This document shows, piece by piece, positions 17,259 through 26,594 of a DNA stretch of 64,000 nucleotides. Within the stretch, counting starts at the first letter, position 1. Each line of letters begins with the position of its first letter. The stretch covers positions 1,550,001 through 1,614,000 of the forward strand of contig NZ_JARQZP010000007.1 in the NCBI RefSeq assembly GCF_029589055.1, in the 5' to 3' direction. Source of the stretch: Vibrio hannami. GTDB lineage: Bacteria; Pseudomonadota; Gammaproteobacteria; Enterobacterales; Vibrionaceae. Under the pieces are notes generated by a model, which did not search any database, had not been told where the DNA came from, and was given only the letters and a program-made list of their open reading frames with translations. A program made the position numbers and the translations under genes.

Positions 17259-19373
17259 TTAGCTTATTTTTTCCAGCTTGATCAACACTGCGGTTTCAGG
17301 ATCCAGAACCGGAACCGCTATCCCAGCCTTAGCTAACCAGTCACCAGAGCATATCACTGGTTGTTCCGTCCATAATGGCTGCCTGTTAACAATATCGTTA
17401 AAGTTTTCCGGACTATCCAACAGTGTAATCTTGTAATGAGCACCAGCTAATAACCCAGGTATCCGCAATGTACTACTTAGAGAGTTAGTTGGCATCGCAA
17501 GCTGAGCAATCATAATGACAGCCTCTTGCTGATCAGTACCAATCACACCGTAGGCCAGATGAGCTTCATCATCGGTTTCAAACCTTACACCTTTTCCACT
17601 ATGTAATAATGGGCGCAGTTGTTTATGCAGTTCAATGTACTTAACGAAGCCCCCTTTCTCATGTTCAGACTCTTTTACCGGGTCAAGCTCGATACCCATA
17701 TGTCCGAACAGCGCCGTCAGGCCACGGAAATTGATGTCGTGAGTACGGCGTGTACTGTGACAGTGTCTAGCACCGATATGACAGCCCATGACTTCTGGCG
17801 GGAAAAAGTAACTCATACCACGCTGGATTTGTTGACGCTCTAACGCATCGTTGTTGTCCGATGCCCAGAATCTCATGGTACGCTTCAACACTTCGTAATC
17901 GATTCGACCGCCACCAGCAGCGCAAGACTCGATTTCTACTTGCGGGTGCTTAGCCATTAGCTTATCCACCAACTCGTAGTACCTTTCGATTTGGCGGTGC
18001 CCGGATGCAAAACCGTTGTGACCCGGCTGCACTATCTCACGGTTCATATCCCATTTGATGTAAGCAATATTGTAGGCACTAAGGAAATGATCCAGACGCT
18101 CAAACAAATAATCAAAAGCTTCATCTATTTGAAGGTTAATCGCGTACTGGTTGCGACCAGTTGGCTGCTCATAACCATCCACGGCTAACAGCCATTCCGG
18201 ATGAGCGCGATACAGGTCAGAGTCTTTGTTGATCATCTCTGGTTCAAACCAAAGACCAAACTCCATTCCAGAATCATTTACATGCTCAACGATCTTGTCC
18301 AGACCTTCTGGGTATTTGCCTTCATCAAGATACCAATCCCCTAAAGCTGCTTTATCACCATTTCGGTTTCGGAACCAACCATCGTCGATAATAAAGCGCT
18401 CTACACCCATTTCGGCCGACTGAGTTGCCATATCCATAATGTAGGCAGGATCGTGCTCGAAGTAGATGCCCTCCCAGGTATTCAGGTGAACCGGTCTTGG
18501 CTTATCAGCCATTCTGTCACCCAGGATGCTGTCTCTCACATGTTGATGGAAGTGATGACTCATCTGGTTCAGACCGTTTTCACTGTATGTCGCATACAGC
18601 CAAGGCGTTGAGATGCTCTCACCTTGCTCCAGAACAATTTCGCCTGGAAGGTATAGTGCTTCTGCCTGCATAAACCTACGACCATCCGCTTTTACATCTA
18701 CACGCATGCGATGGTTTCCACTCCACGCCAGATGGAAGCCCCAGCTCTCACCATGCAGTTCATCGAAGCCTTTTGTGCCAGCAATGAATGCTGGATAGTG
18801 CTCATGTGAAGTACGGCCACGACGGTTTTCCTGCTGATAACCGCCCTGAGTTAACAGTGTACGCGTCTGCTGAAACTCATTCACCCAGCGACCATAATAA
18901 GTCAGGAGTTCTTTTGCCCGCTCTGGCAGGGGAAGTGTACTTGCCAGACGATTCACAGAGTAAGGGCCGGACATTTCATTTTTCAGGGTATGACGAACCT
19001 TAACGACATCATTTTTATCCAGACTAAGCTCACTTATCAGCTTCAGACCCGCTTGTGCGTCCGTCGCTTCAATCGTCAGAAGGTCACCTTCCTGCTCTAC
19101 TGACTGATTAACAAAAACCGGAGCCCAGTGCTGACCATTTCTGTGCCCTTCCAGTGCCGGGCTGCTAAACAGACCCCGACCCAGCTCAGGGCTTAGCGTC
19201 ATAGGGATATCAGTATCCAGACGGCCATAAGGAATCGCTCTGGAAAGGGTTTGTTCTTCGTTCTCTGAGTGACTTTCAAAAGCCTCTCCCCAGTAAAGAA
19301 TTTCAGTACAGTCCGCGATTTTCAACACAACTTCAGTATCAGTCCCTTTCAGGGTAAGTACTTTTTGTTCCAT
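17259..19373 (-). CDS. Alpha-galactosidase, GH36
   Basis: A 704-residue cytoplasmic enzyme that releases terminal alpha-galactose from melibiose, raffinose and related sugars. The GH36 nucleophile is the Asp of YIKWDMNR and the acid/base the Asp of RFWASDNNDALERQ; the upstream RFIIDDGWF motif binds galactose. An N-terminal beta-supersandwich (about 1-330) precedes the TIM barrel. It is the last gene of an operon with a GPH symporter and beta-galactosidase, so the operon handles both alpha- and beta-galactosides. Confidence 0.93.
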   Translation of the reverse strand: MEQKVLTLKGTDTEVVLKIADCTEILYWGEAFESHSENEEQTLSRAIPYGRLDTDIPMTLSPELGRGLFSSPALEGHRNGQHWAPVFVNQSVEQEGDLLTIEATDAQAGLKLISELSLDKNDVVKVRHTLKNEMSGPYSVNRLASTLPLPERAKELLTYYGRWVNEFQQTRTLLTQGGYQQENRRGRTSHEHYPAFIAGTKGFDELHGESWGFHLAWSGNHRMRVDVKADGRRFMQAEALYLPGEIVLEQGESISTPWLYATYSENGLNQMSHHFHQHVRDSILGDRMADKPRPVHLNTWEGIYFEHDPAYIMDMATQSAEMGVERFIIDDGWFRNRNGDKAALGDWYLDEGKYPEGLDKIVEHVNDSGMEFGLWFEPEMINKDSDLYRAHPEWLLAVDGYEQPTGRNQYAINLQIDEAFDYLFERLDHFLSAYNIAYIKWDMNREIVQPGHNGFASGHRQIERYYELVDKLMAKHPQVEIESCAAGGGRIDYEVLKRTMRFWASDNNDALERQQIQRGMSYFFPPEVMGCHIGARHCHSTRRTHDINFRGLTALFGHMGIELDPVKESEHEKGGFVKYIELHKQLRPLLHSGKGVRFETDDEAHLAYGVIGTDQQEAVIMIAQLAMPTNSLSSTLRIPGLLAGAHYKITLLDSPENFNDIVNRQPLWTEQPVICSGDWLAKAGIAVPVLDPETAVLIKLEKIS

Positions 19374-19441
19374 ATTGTTTTCACTTATTTTTTAGCTCCG
19401 CGTGATCTACTCAAATAACACGGAGCAAATTGGGTAAGAGT

Positions 19442-22400
19442 TTATTTGTCAGTAATCGAAACACTATAAGCGTACTCATAACGTGAGGCTTCAAGAAGAA
19501 ACTCGCTATGCACACTCGGACTCCATGAGTCATCACCACCTATCCCCATAGAGAAACCATCAAGGCGAACATACAGGCAATTGTCCGCTCGCAGCTCATT
19601 GGTGTGTTTTGCTTCAGTAAGATTAGACTGACTATAGCGACTTACAGAGAAGTTAAAGTTACCTTCTACCAGAACACGACCAATCTGAACGCGCTTCACA
19701 TCACAGCGCAGGCCATTATCTGTCGGGAAGATGTAGTTAGTGTGCATCTCCTCATATGGCAACGAATACTCATTCACATGAGCGGATGTTTTGCGATCTG
19801 GGTAGTTCTCGTGAGGACCTCTTCCGTACCATTGAACTTCTGAAGCAGGAACCGGAAGCGCAAACTCTGTACCTACTCGCGGTAATGAAGGCAGACCTTC
19901 AGCGACATCAACAGAAACATTAATGCTCACTTTACCGTCACCTGTAATCTGGTAACAACGGTTAGAGATTAGTACCACCTCTCCGTTCGCAATATGGTGG
20001 TGTTGAGCCTTAATAACGACGCTATGACTCGTCTCTTCTACTTCAACAGACTGGCACTCTCGCATTAGCACATCAAGGCCTGCTCTGCCCCACTTACTAA
20101 TCCAAGAGTTTGGATCAACAAAATCTGCTTCACTGGTACCGATGTCGTTGTCCAACGGTGCTCGATAAAAATTATCGCGCATTGGTCTTAGCAGAACGGC
20201 TTCACCCTGATTCGTCCACTCAGATACCGAACCACTAGCTTTATCAAAGGTAAGCTTGCTATCAGCCATTGAAACATGGATGTATTGCTCGCTTTCTTCT
20301 ACCACTGGTTTTTCTTCGGGCTGCTTTTCCGTCACATCATTAAGAGACAGTGAACCAGCAAGAGATAACTGTTCTTCTGTAGTTACATGGCCTTTTGCTG
20401 CCCATGCAACGTCGCGGTTCAATACAATTTCGATATTCAGGTAAGCCTCTTTGCCGTTGCTCACTTCTGGCATATTGTCTGCCAGCTTAAGCAACGATGT
20501 CGTTTGAGGGGCAATATCGAGTTCAAGTTCACCATCAAGCAACACTTCACCCTCTTCACACACCTGCCACTTCAGAGTTTCATAATCGCTGGTTGTGAAT
20601 AGATGTTCACTGGTTACCTTAATCGCCAGCGCTTCTTCTGTTGCCAGCTCGAACTGATAGAACTGCTGCGCTTTTTTCACCTCAAACAGTGATGGGTGCG
20701 GTGTGCGGTCCGGGAATAACAAGCCATTAATACAGAACTGGCGGTCGTTAATTTCATCACCGAAATCGCCACCGTAACCCCAATAATGGTTACCTTCTTC
20801 ATCAGTTTTGCTTAAGCCCTGATCAACCCAATCCCAAATAAAGCCACCTTGTAGCCTTGGATATTGACGAAATGTATCCCAGTACTTATTGAAACTGCCA
20901 GAGCTGTTGCCCATTGCATGGGAATATTCACACAGAATAAGAGGACGGTTTTCTCCCGGGCGAGTGATCCAGCCTTTAATTGCCCATTTAGGCACAGCTT
21001 CAAATGGCTGATCCTGATCGACACGAGCATACATAGGACAAATAATATCTGTCGCTGCGGTATCGGAACCGCCACCTTCATATTGTACCGGACGGCTAGG
21101 GTCGCGCTGTTTCGTCCATTGGTACATAGCGTGATGATTAAAGCCGATACCTGACTCGTTACCCAGTGACCAGATAATGATCGAGGCGTGGTTCTTATCG
21201 CGCTCAACCATTCCAATCATGCGCTGCATGTATGCATCCATCCATTGTGAATCGTTCGACAAACGGCTCATCGGGAACTGGCCATGAGTCTCGATATTCG
21301 CTTCATCAACTACATAGAGGCCATATTCATCACACAGTTCGTAAAATGCCGGATGGTTTGGATAGTGAGCTGTTCGAACAGCGTTGAAGTTGTTTTGTTT
21401 AAGCAACAATACGTCTTCACGCATGCTTTCAATGCTTACTGCATGCCCGTCTTCCGGGTGATGCTCGTGACGGTTAACACCACGAATCAGTACAGCCTGA
21501 CCGTTTACTTTAAGCAGGCCATCGGTAATTTCTACACTGCGGAAACCGATTCTGTATGACTCGCAATCGACAAGGTTGTCATCTTCATCCAGAAGAGAAA
21601 CCACACAGTGATACAGGTTAGGCGATTCAGCACTCCACTTTTGTGGCTCTTTTACGTCGATTTCATGGAAACAGATGTCTTCCCATGTGCCTTTTTCATC
21701 AATAACTTTTTCACCGCATTGGCTAAGGTAGCCCGACTTATCGCCAACCACCTTCTTCTCTGAATCAAATAGCTTTACAACCACTTTATGCGAAGTGGTT
21801 TTTGTACTCAGGCGAGTACGAAGTTTTAATGTTGCATCCCGGTAGGTTTTGTCCAGATCAGTTTCGATAGTGATGTCTTCAAGGCATACATCCGGCTTAC
21901 TAATTAGAGTCACATCGCGGAAAATGCCACTCAGCCACCACATATCCTGATCTTCAAGATAGGAGCCGTCAGACCAGCGCATCACCATTACCATTAACTG
22001 GTTTTCACCACTTTGAAGATATGGCGACAGGTCAAACTCTGCGGGAAGGCGGCTGTCCTGAGAATACCCTACCCAATGGCCGTTACACCATAGGTGCATC
22101 GCAGAGTTAACACCGTCAAACACGATTCTTGTACTGCGTGCTTCCCAGCCACGACCTAACTTAAATGTCGTGCGGTAACAGCCGGTTGGATTTTCAGAAG
22201 GAACAAACGGTGGCTTATCATCAAACGGGTATTTGATGTTGGTATAAATCGCCTTGTCATACCCTTGCATTTGCCAGTTTGCCGGAACCTTAATGCTCTC
22301 CCAGCTACCATCGTCAAACGCGCTTTCGATAGCCTCTGCTGGCACATCTTCCGGTTTATTAAACAGTGAAAACTTCCATTCACCATTCAATGACATCTTG

Positions 22401-22540
22401 TGTTTTGAGCCCTTATCCGTCAGTGCTTCTTTCTCATTTGCATATGCATTTAGTGGCGAGTGAGGAGTCAGCTTGTTTGCGCTAATTACCTGATGGTTTT
22501 CCCAGTCTCTCGCACGAATAATATCTTCGAATGTTCTCAT
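19442..22540 (-). CDS. lacZ: Beta-galactosidase, GH2
   Basis: About 1032 residues from ATG 22540 (MRTFEDIIRARDWENH, the usual LacZ start); a longer frame adds 14 residues without support. Domains follow E. coli LacZ: jelly-roll sugar-binding domain, two immunoglobulin-like domains around the TIM barrel, and the C-terminal beta-sandwich. Acid/base Glu lies in WSLGNESGIG and the nucleophile in ILCEYSHAMGNSSG. It hydrolyses lactose to glucose and galactose. It sits between the symporter and the alpha-galactosidase on one transcript. Confidence 0.95.
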   Translation of the reverse strand: MRTFEDIIRARDWENHQVISANKLTPHSPLNAYANEKEALTDKGSKHKMSLNGEWKFSLFNKPEDVPAEAIESAFDDGSWESIKVPANWQMQGYDKAIYTNIKYPFDDKPPFVPSENPTGCYRTTFKLGRGWEARSTRIVFDGVNSAMHLWCNGHWVGYSQDSRLPAEFDLSPYLQSGENQLMVMVMRWSDGSYLEDQDMWWLSGIFRDVTLISKPDVCLEDITIETDLDKTYRDATLKLRTRLSTKTTSHKVVVKLFDSEKKVVGDKSGYLSQCGEKVIDEKGTWEDICFHEIDVKEPQKWSAESPNLYHCVVSLLDEDDNLVDCESYRIGFRSVEITDGLLKVNGQAVLIRGVNRHEHHPEDGHAVSIESMREDVLLLKQNNFNAVRTAHYPNHPAFYELCDEYGLYVVDEANIETHGQFPMSRLSNDSQWMDAYMQRMIGMVERDKNHASIIIWSLGNESGIGFNHHAMYQWTKQRDPSRPVQYEGGGSDTAATDIICPMYARVDQDQPFEAVPKWAIKGWITRPGENRPLILCEYSHAMGNSSGSFNKYWDTFRQYPRLQGGFIWDWVDQGLSKTDEEGNHYWGYGGDFGDEINDRQFCINGLLFPDRTPHPSLFEVKKAQQFYQFELATEEALAIKVTSEHLFTTSDYETLKWQVCEEGEVLLDGELELDIAPQTTSLLKLADNMPEVSNGKEAYLNIEIVLNRDVAWAAKGHVTTEEQLSLAGSLSLNDVTEKQPEEKPVVEESEQYIHVSMADSKLTFDKASGSVSEWTNQGEAVLLRPMRDNFYRAPLDNDIGTSEADFVDPNSWISKWGRAGLDVLMRECQSVEVEETSHSVVIKAQHHHIANGEVVLISNRCYQITGDGKVSINVSVDVAEGLPSLPRVGTEFALPVPASEVQWYGRGPHENYPDRKTSAHVNEYSLPYEEMHTNYIFPTDNGLRCDVKRVQIGRVLVEGNFNFSVSRYSQSNLTEAKHTNELRADNCLYVRLDGFSMGIGGDDSWSPSVHSEFLLEASRYEYAYSVSITDK

Positions 22541-22624
22541 CTTTACTACCAAAAACAGCTCTACTAAACAAAATGACTCCATAACCGACAGGCAATTATG
22601 GAGTCAGAACAACATCAATTTTTA

Positions 22625-23989
22625 TTAAGCCTTAACAGCTTCCAGTGATTCTTCTTGTGCAACGTCTTCTTTCTTGAAGCCTTCGTGTAGGCGGTAGAAG
22701 CGTTTATAGATAATGCCACTGATGGTCATCATTACCGCTGGGATTACCAGCATCATCACCTGAAGGCCAAAGATAGTGCTTTCTGACTGTTCAACGTTTG
22801 GTACATAACCGATAGCCGACAGACCAACACCTGTGATGAAACCACCAGCCGCACCTGCAAATTTAACCAGCATTGTCTGAATAGAGAAGATAACACTCTC
22901 ACTACGACGACCTGTTTTGTGCTCACCGTAGTCAACTACGTCTGCAAGCATTACTGTCTGAAGCGCATTCGCAATACCCACACCAAACTTGATTGCTGCA
23001 CCAGAAAGACCGATTAGTAGTGCGTTACCCGGAGCCGCCATACCCATGAATACAAGGATCAGGCAAGAAACAATTGGGAAGCCACAAGCGATCATCCATA
23101 GGTGCTTACGAGGCAGGCGACCTGCGATGTGAGGGAACAGGAATACACCAGCAACTTCAGCCGCACCCGCAACCATCATGTATACAGGGAACAGTTCAGC
23201 GTTACCCAATGCGTAAGTGAAGTAGTAAATTGCGAAACCACCCACCAGCATGTTAGCAATCTGGAAAGAAAGAACGGTACCAATCAGAGCTTTTAGCTGG
23301 TCGTTCTGACCGATGATTGCAAGCACATCTTTAATATTGAATTTTTCAGTTGTTGGAGCCGGAGCCGCTTTTTCTTTTACGTTACGAGCGATAAGGAATG
23401 CACTCATTACGAACAGAACAGCAATTAGCATAGCAACGTTGAAGAAACCCTGACCTTGATCGCCATTGCCTAGCTCACCTACGATATGCAGGCCGTAAGT
23501 ACCAGTAACAAACCATGCAAGGCTTGCGAATAGACGAGGCCATACAACCAGTTTCTCACGCTCCTGACGAGAGTCAGACAGTGCAGGAATCATTGACCAG
23601 TATGGAATATCCATAATGGTGTAAGTTAAACCCCACAGAATATATGCCGCAGCCGCGTAAACATAAAGCGCCGTGCCCTCAAACATATGGGTACTGAAAA
23701 GTGCCACAAGAACAACCGCGTTCAGGATAGTACCGATAACAATCCACGGGCGGAATTTACCAAATTTAGAGCGGGTGTTATCTACAATCATGCCCATCAT
23801 CGGGTCAGTAATTGCGTCGATAATACGAGCAGCAAGGAAGATGGTACCAACGAATGCTGCTGGTAAACCGGCAACATCCGTGAAATAGAACATAAGGAAA
23901 ATATAAATAGGCGCACAGGCAAAATCTTTACCTAATGCCCCAAGGCCATATGAAAGTTTGGTTTTAAGGGTGATTGCCGAATCGGACAT
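22625..23989 (-). CDS. GPH-family galactoside:cation symporter (MelB-like)
   Basis: 454 residues, about 12 membrane helices. The N-terminal LSYGLGALGKDFACAPIYIFLMFYFTDVAG and ITDPMMGMIVDNTRSKFGKFRPWI motifs are those of the glycoside-pentoside-hexuronide family; the Asp residues in helix two match cation-coordinating positions of MelB. It takes up lactose or melibiose-type sugars with Na+ or H+. It is the promoter-proximal gene of the operon with lacZ and the GH36 enzyme. Confidence 0.92.
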   Translation of the reverse strand: MSDSAITLKTKLSYGLGALGKDFACAPIYIFLMFYFTDVAGLPAAFVGTIFLAARIIDAITDPMMGMIVDNTRSKFGKFRPWIVIGTILNAVVLVALFSTHMFEGTALYVYAAAAYILWGLTYTIMDIPYWSMIPALSDSRQEREKLVVWPRLFASLAWFVTGTYGLHIVGELGNGDQGQGFFNVAMLIAVLFVMSAFLIARNVKEKAAPAPTTEKFNIKDVLAIIGQNDQLKALIGTVLSFQIANMLVGGFAIYYFTYALGNAELFPVYMMVAGAAEVAGVFLFPHIAGRLPRKHLWMIACGFPIVSCLILVFMGMAAPGNALLIGLSGAAIKFGVGIANALQTVMLADVVDYGEHKTGRRSESVIFSIQTMLVKFAGAAGGFITGVGLSAIGYVPNVEQSESTIFGLQVMMLVIPAVMMTISGIIYKRFYRLHEGFKKEDVAQEESLEAVKA

Positions 23990-24081
23990 AAATGTTTCTA
24001 CCTTATAATTAGAGTAATACTTACTAAGTGGTCAGCATACTCGTACAACTCAGCTTAACATTCCGTGAATCAGATCTCATT

Positions 24082-24095
24082 TGGAAACGTTTACA
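24082..24095 (-). promoter_or_regulatory. LacI-family operator candidate 1
   Basis: TGGAAACGTTTACA has the palindromic AAACGTTT core of LacI/GalR-family operators. It is about 90 bp upstream of the symporter start codon. Confidence 0.5.
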
Positions 24096-24124
24096 CCAGC
24101 AACACCGAAACATAACAACAGGGA

Positions 24125-24140
24125 TGTGATCCTAGTCACC
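24125..24140 (-). promoter_or_regulatory. CRP-cAMP binding site candidate
   Basis: TGTGATCCTAGTCACC matches TGTGA-N6-TCACA at nine of ten half-site bases. Placed between two operator-like repeats upstream of the galactoside operon, it fits glucose repression of that operon. Confidence 0.6.
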
Positions 24141-24264
24141 TAAATTACCCCTTTCCTAACCCATTAATTGGCAAAAATGCTAGTTAATGCGAACACTCTC
24201 ACACTTGTACGCAAAAAGATACTTTGTTACACCCCTACAAGTAATGTTTGCGCACACATGCCAG

Positions 24265-24278
24265 TGTAAACGGTTACA
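24265..24278 (-). promoter_or_regulatory. LacI-family operator candidate 2
   Basis: TGTAAACGGTTACA is a 5-bp inverted repeat (TGTAA/TTACA) with a LacI-family-like CG centre, about 170 bp from site 1; paired sites could allow DNA looping. Confidence 0.5.
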
Positions 24279-24351
24279 CACGCCTATAACTGCTACTTAT
24301 ATATGGTGGTAGAGCATTATTTATAAAGGGAATGGCATGGATGAGGTAATT

Positions 24352-24366
24352 TTGGAAACGTTATCA
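24352..24366. promoter_or_regulatory. LacI-family operator candidate 3
   Basis: TTGGAAACGTTATCA shares GGAAACGTT with site 1. It is more distant (360 bp upstream of the operon) and could be an auxiliary operator or chance. Confidence 0.3.
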
Positions 24367-24405
24367 TATGTAATCGACGGGCGAATGATGAAGCCCGGCC
24401 AAATC

Positions 24406-24621
24406 TTAGCCGAAGCTCTTACCTAGGGACATCAGGTTGTCAGATTGCTGTTCGATTTTATTGGCTTTTTTTGCAATATTCTCGAGGTGAGAAAGATTGT
24501 TACCGGAAGTCTGCCCGATAGTGTCAATAGTTTTACAGATATCCATAGCAACGGATCTGAGTTTGCCAAACGGAAAGAAGCTGGTATCCTCCCTTCCCTT
24601 GTCGCCCAGAGTAGATTCCAA
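24406..24621 (-). CDS. Hypothetical helical protein
   Basis: 71 residues, predicted mostly coiled helix in the C-terminal half (IDTIGQTSGNNLSHLENIAKKANKIEQQSDNLMSL). It starts at the same base region as the divergent DUF2986 gene, sharing one base. There is no clear ribosome site, so the frame could be spurious; the Asn/Gln-rich heptads resemble fragments of chemoreceptor coils but no longer homology is seen. Confidence 0.4.
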   Translation of the reverse strand: MESTLGDKGREDTSFFPFGKLRSVAMDICKTIDTIGQTSGNNLSHLENIAKKANKIEQQSDNLMSLGKSFG

Positions 24622-24809
24622 TGAACAGAAAAAAGAAAATCAACCAGATCTTAAAAAACAAACAGAAGAAGCGAAATGCTAAGTTACACAAAAGCAACAA
24701 GCCGAAATACATTTCGAAAGCAGAGCGTGAAAAAATGGAATTAGAAGCAGCACAACAAGAAACGGAAGGTCAGAGTGAAGACGTTAACACAGTCGATAAC
24801 GCACAGTGA
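24621..24809 (+). CDS. DUF2986-type small basic protein
   Basis: 62 residues with a lysine-rich N-terminal half (MNRKKKINQILKNKQKKRNA) followed by the family-typical SNKPKYISKAEREK segment and an acidic tail. Similar proteins are found in vibrios and shewanellas as DUF2986; their function is unknown. The strongly basic start suggests RNA or ribosome contact, which is inference only. Single gene upstream of the YfcC transporter. Confidence 0.75.
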   Translation: MNRKKKINQILKNKQKKRNAKLHKSNKPKYISKAEREKMELEAAQQETEGQSEDVNTVDNAQ

Positions 24810-24959
24810 ATTATCACTCAGATGATTAGTTAAGATCGATTAATATACCAACACATGATTAATTCTAAATAATTAGTATCAATATATCGGTTATATTTGA
24901 CATTTTATGCTGTTTTAAAGATATTTTATTCCAGTTAACTTTTTTAACCGGAATACTTT

Positions 24960-26492
24960 ATGTTATACGCAGACTCTCAGCCAATAAATTCGGCTACAGA
25001 GAAACAATCCTGGCAAATGCCTGATACCCTAATTTTAATCTTTATTATTGGTATCCTTGCCGCCGCAGTTACCTACTTTGTCCCGGCCGGACACTTCGAT
25101 AGTCAACAAGTCACTTATATGGTTGATGGCGCTGAGAAAACACGTACGGTTATCGATCCCAACTCTTTTTCGTATGCAACGGATGAAAACGGCAAATTAG
25201 TCTATAACAGCGTTGGGCTTTTCGCCTCTGGTGGCGGTATTGGTTTGATGAACTTCCCTTTCGAAGGCCTGGTATCCGGCTCCAAATGGGGCAGCGCTAT
25301 CGGCGTTATCATGTTTATGTTGGTTATCGGTGGCGCATTTGGTGTGGTAATGCGCACAGGAACCATCGATAACGGCATCTTACGTTTGATTGATAAAACC
25401 AAAGGTAACGAATCTTTATTTATTCCTGCTCTGTTTTTCTTGTTCTCTTTGGGTGGTGCCGTATTTGGTATGGGCGAAGAAGCGGTTGCCTTTGCTATCA
25501 TTATCGCTCCATTGATGGTACGTCTTGGTTATGATGGCATCACAACCGTGATGGTCACTTATGTTGCTACTCAAATAGGTTTTGCTACTTCCTGGATGAA
25601 CCCGTTCTCAGTCGCTATCGCACAGGGCATTGCTGGTATACCTGTACTGTCTGGTATGACTGTTCGTATGGCTTTGTGGCTTGGATTTACCCTGATAGGT
25701 ATCGCATTTACCATGCTTTATGCTGCACGTGTCAAAGCAAATCCAAAACTTTCCTACAGCTACAAAACCGATGATCACTTTCGTCAAAAAGAGCTGGATA
25801 ATCACGACTCTCGCTGGAACCTTGGCGACACACTCGTAATTCTTACCGTTCTAGCCACAACCATCTGGGTGGTTTGGGGTGTTGTTGCACACGCATGGTA
25901 TATTCCGGAAATCGCTTCTCAATTCTTTACTATGGGTTTTGTTGTTGCCATTCTGGGTGCGATATTCCGCTTAAATGGCATGACACTAAATGATGCAGCT
26001 GACGCATTCAAAGAAGGTGCAAGTGTCATGCTGGCTCCTGCTCTGCTTGTAGGCTGCGCCAAAGGCGTAATGCTGATACTTGGTGGCGGCACCACAGATG
26101 AAGCCAGCGTTCTGAACACCATTCTTAACAGTGCTGGTGGATTTATCAGCGGTGTGCCAGATGTTGTGGCAGCCTGGTTGATGTATGCGTTCCAGTCAAT
26201 CTTTAACTTCTTTGTGACTTCTGGCTCAGGTCAGGCAGCTTTGACAATGCCTCTGTTGTCACCACTCGCCGATATTGCAGGTGTAACCCGTCAGGTTGCA
26301 GTTTTAGCATTCCAGCTGGGCGATGGTTTTACCAACGTAATCGTACCTACTTCGGCATCCTTGATGGCAACGCTTGGAGTGTGTCGCATAGATTGGGGAG
26401 ACTGGGCGAAGTTCTGTTGGCGATTTATCCTATTGCTGGTTACTCTATCGAGCATTGTTGTTATTGCGGCTCATATGATGGGATTCGCCTAG
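24960..26492 (+). CDS. YfcC-family transporter
   Basis: 510 residues, about 12 membrane helices. The start (WQMPDTLILIFIIGILAAAVTYFVPAGHF) and the GMGEEAVAFAIIIAPLMVRLGYDG and GSGQAALTMPLLSPLAD segments are typical of the YfcC/DcuC-like superfamily, annotated as amino-acid or C4-dicarboxylate carriers. A deacylase of the aspartoacylase/succinylglutamate desuccinylase family follows 100 bp downstream, so the substrate may be an acylated amino acid or dipeptide cleaved inside the cell (inference). A hairpin between them may reduce readthrough. Confidence 0.85.
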   Translation: MLYADSQPINSATEKQSWQMPDTLILIFIIGILAAAVTYFVPAGHFDSQQVTYMVDGAEKTRTVIDPNSFSYATDENGKLVYNSVGLFASGGGIGLMNFPFEGLVSGSKWGSAIGVIMFMLVIGGAFGVVMRTGTIDNGILRLIDKTKGNESLFIPALFFLFSLGGAVFGMGEEAVAFAIIIAPLMVRLGYDGITTVMVTYVATQIGFATSWMNPFSVAIAQGIAGIPVLSGMTVRMALWLGFTLIGIAFTMLYAARVKANPKLSYSYKTDDHFRQKELDNHDSRWNLGDTLVILTVLATTIWVVWGVVAHAWYIPEIASQFFTMGFVVAILGAIFRLNGMTLNDAADAFKEGASVMLAPALLVGCAKGVMLILGGGTTDEASVLNTILNSAGGFISGVPDVVAAWLMYAFQSIFNFFVTSGSGQAALTMPLLSPLADIAGVTRQVAVLAFQLGDGFTNVIVPTSASLMATLGVCRIDWGDWAKFCWRFILLLVTLSSIVVIAAHMMGFA

Positions 26493-26510
26493 CTAACTTA
26501 ATAATTTGAA

Positions 26511-26537
26511 AAAAGGTGGGATAGATTCTCACCTTTT
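26511..26537 (+). terminator. Hairpin between YfcC-type and deacylase genes
   Basis: Stem AAAAGGTG / CACCTTTT with an 11-nt loop and a T-rich tail. It lies in the 102-bp gap between two co-directional genes and may set their ratio. Confidence 0.55.
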
Positions 26538-26594
26538 CTTATTTACCAGACAGATGTACTTACAACTCATACAACGCTTTGGAGTGAACAGTTT

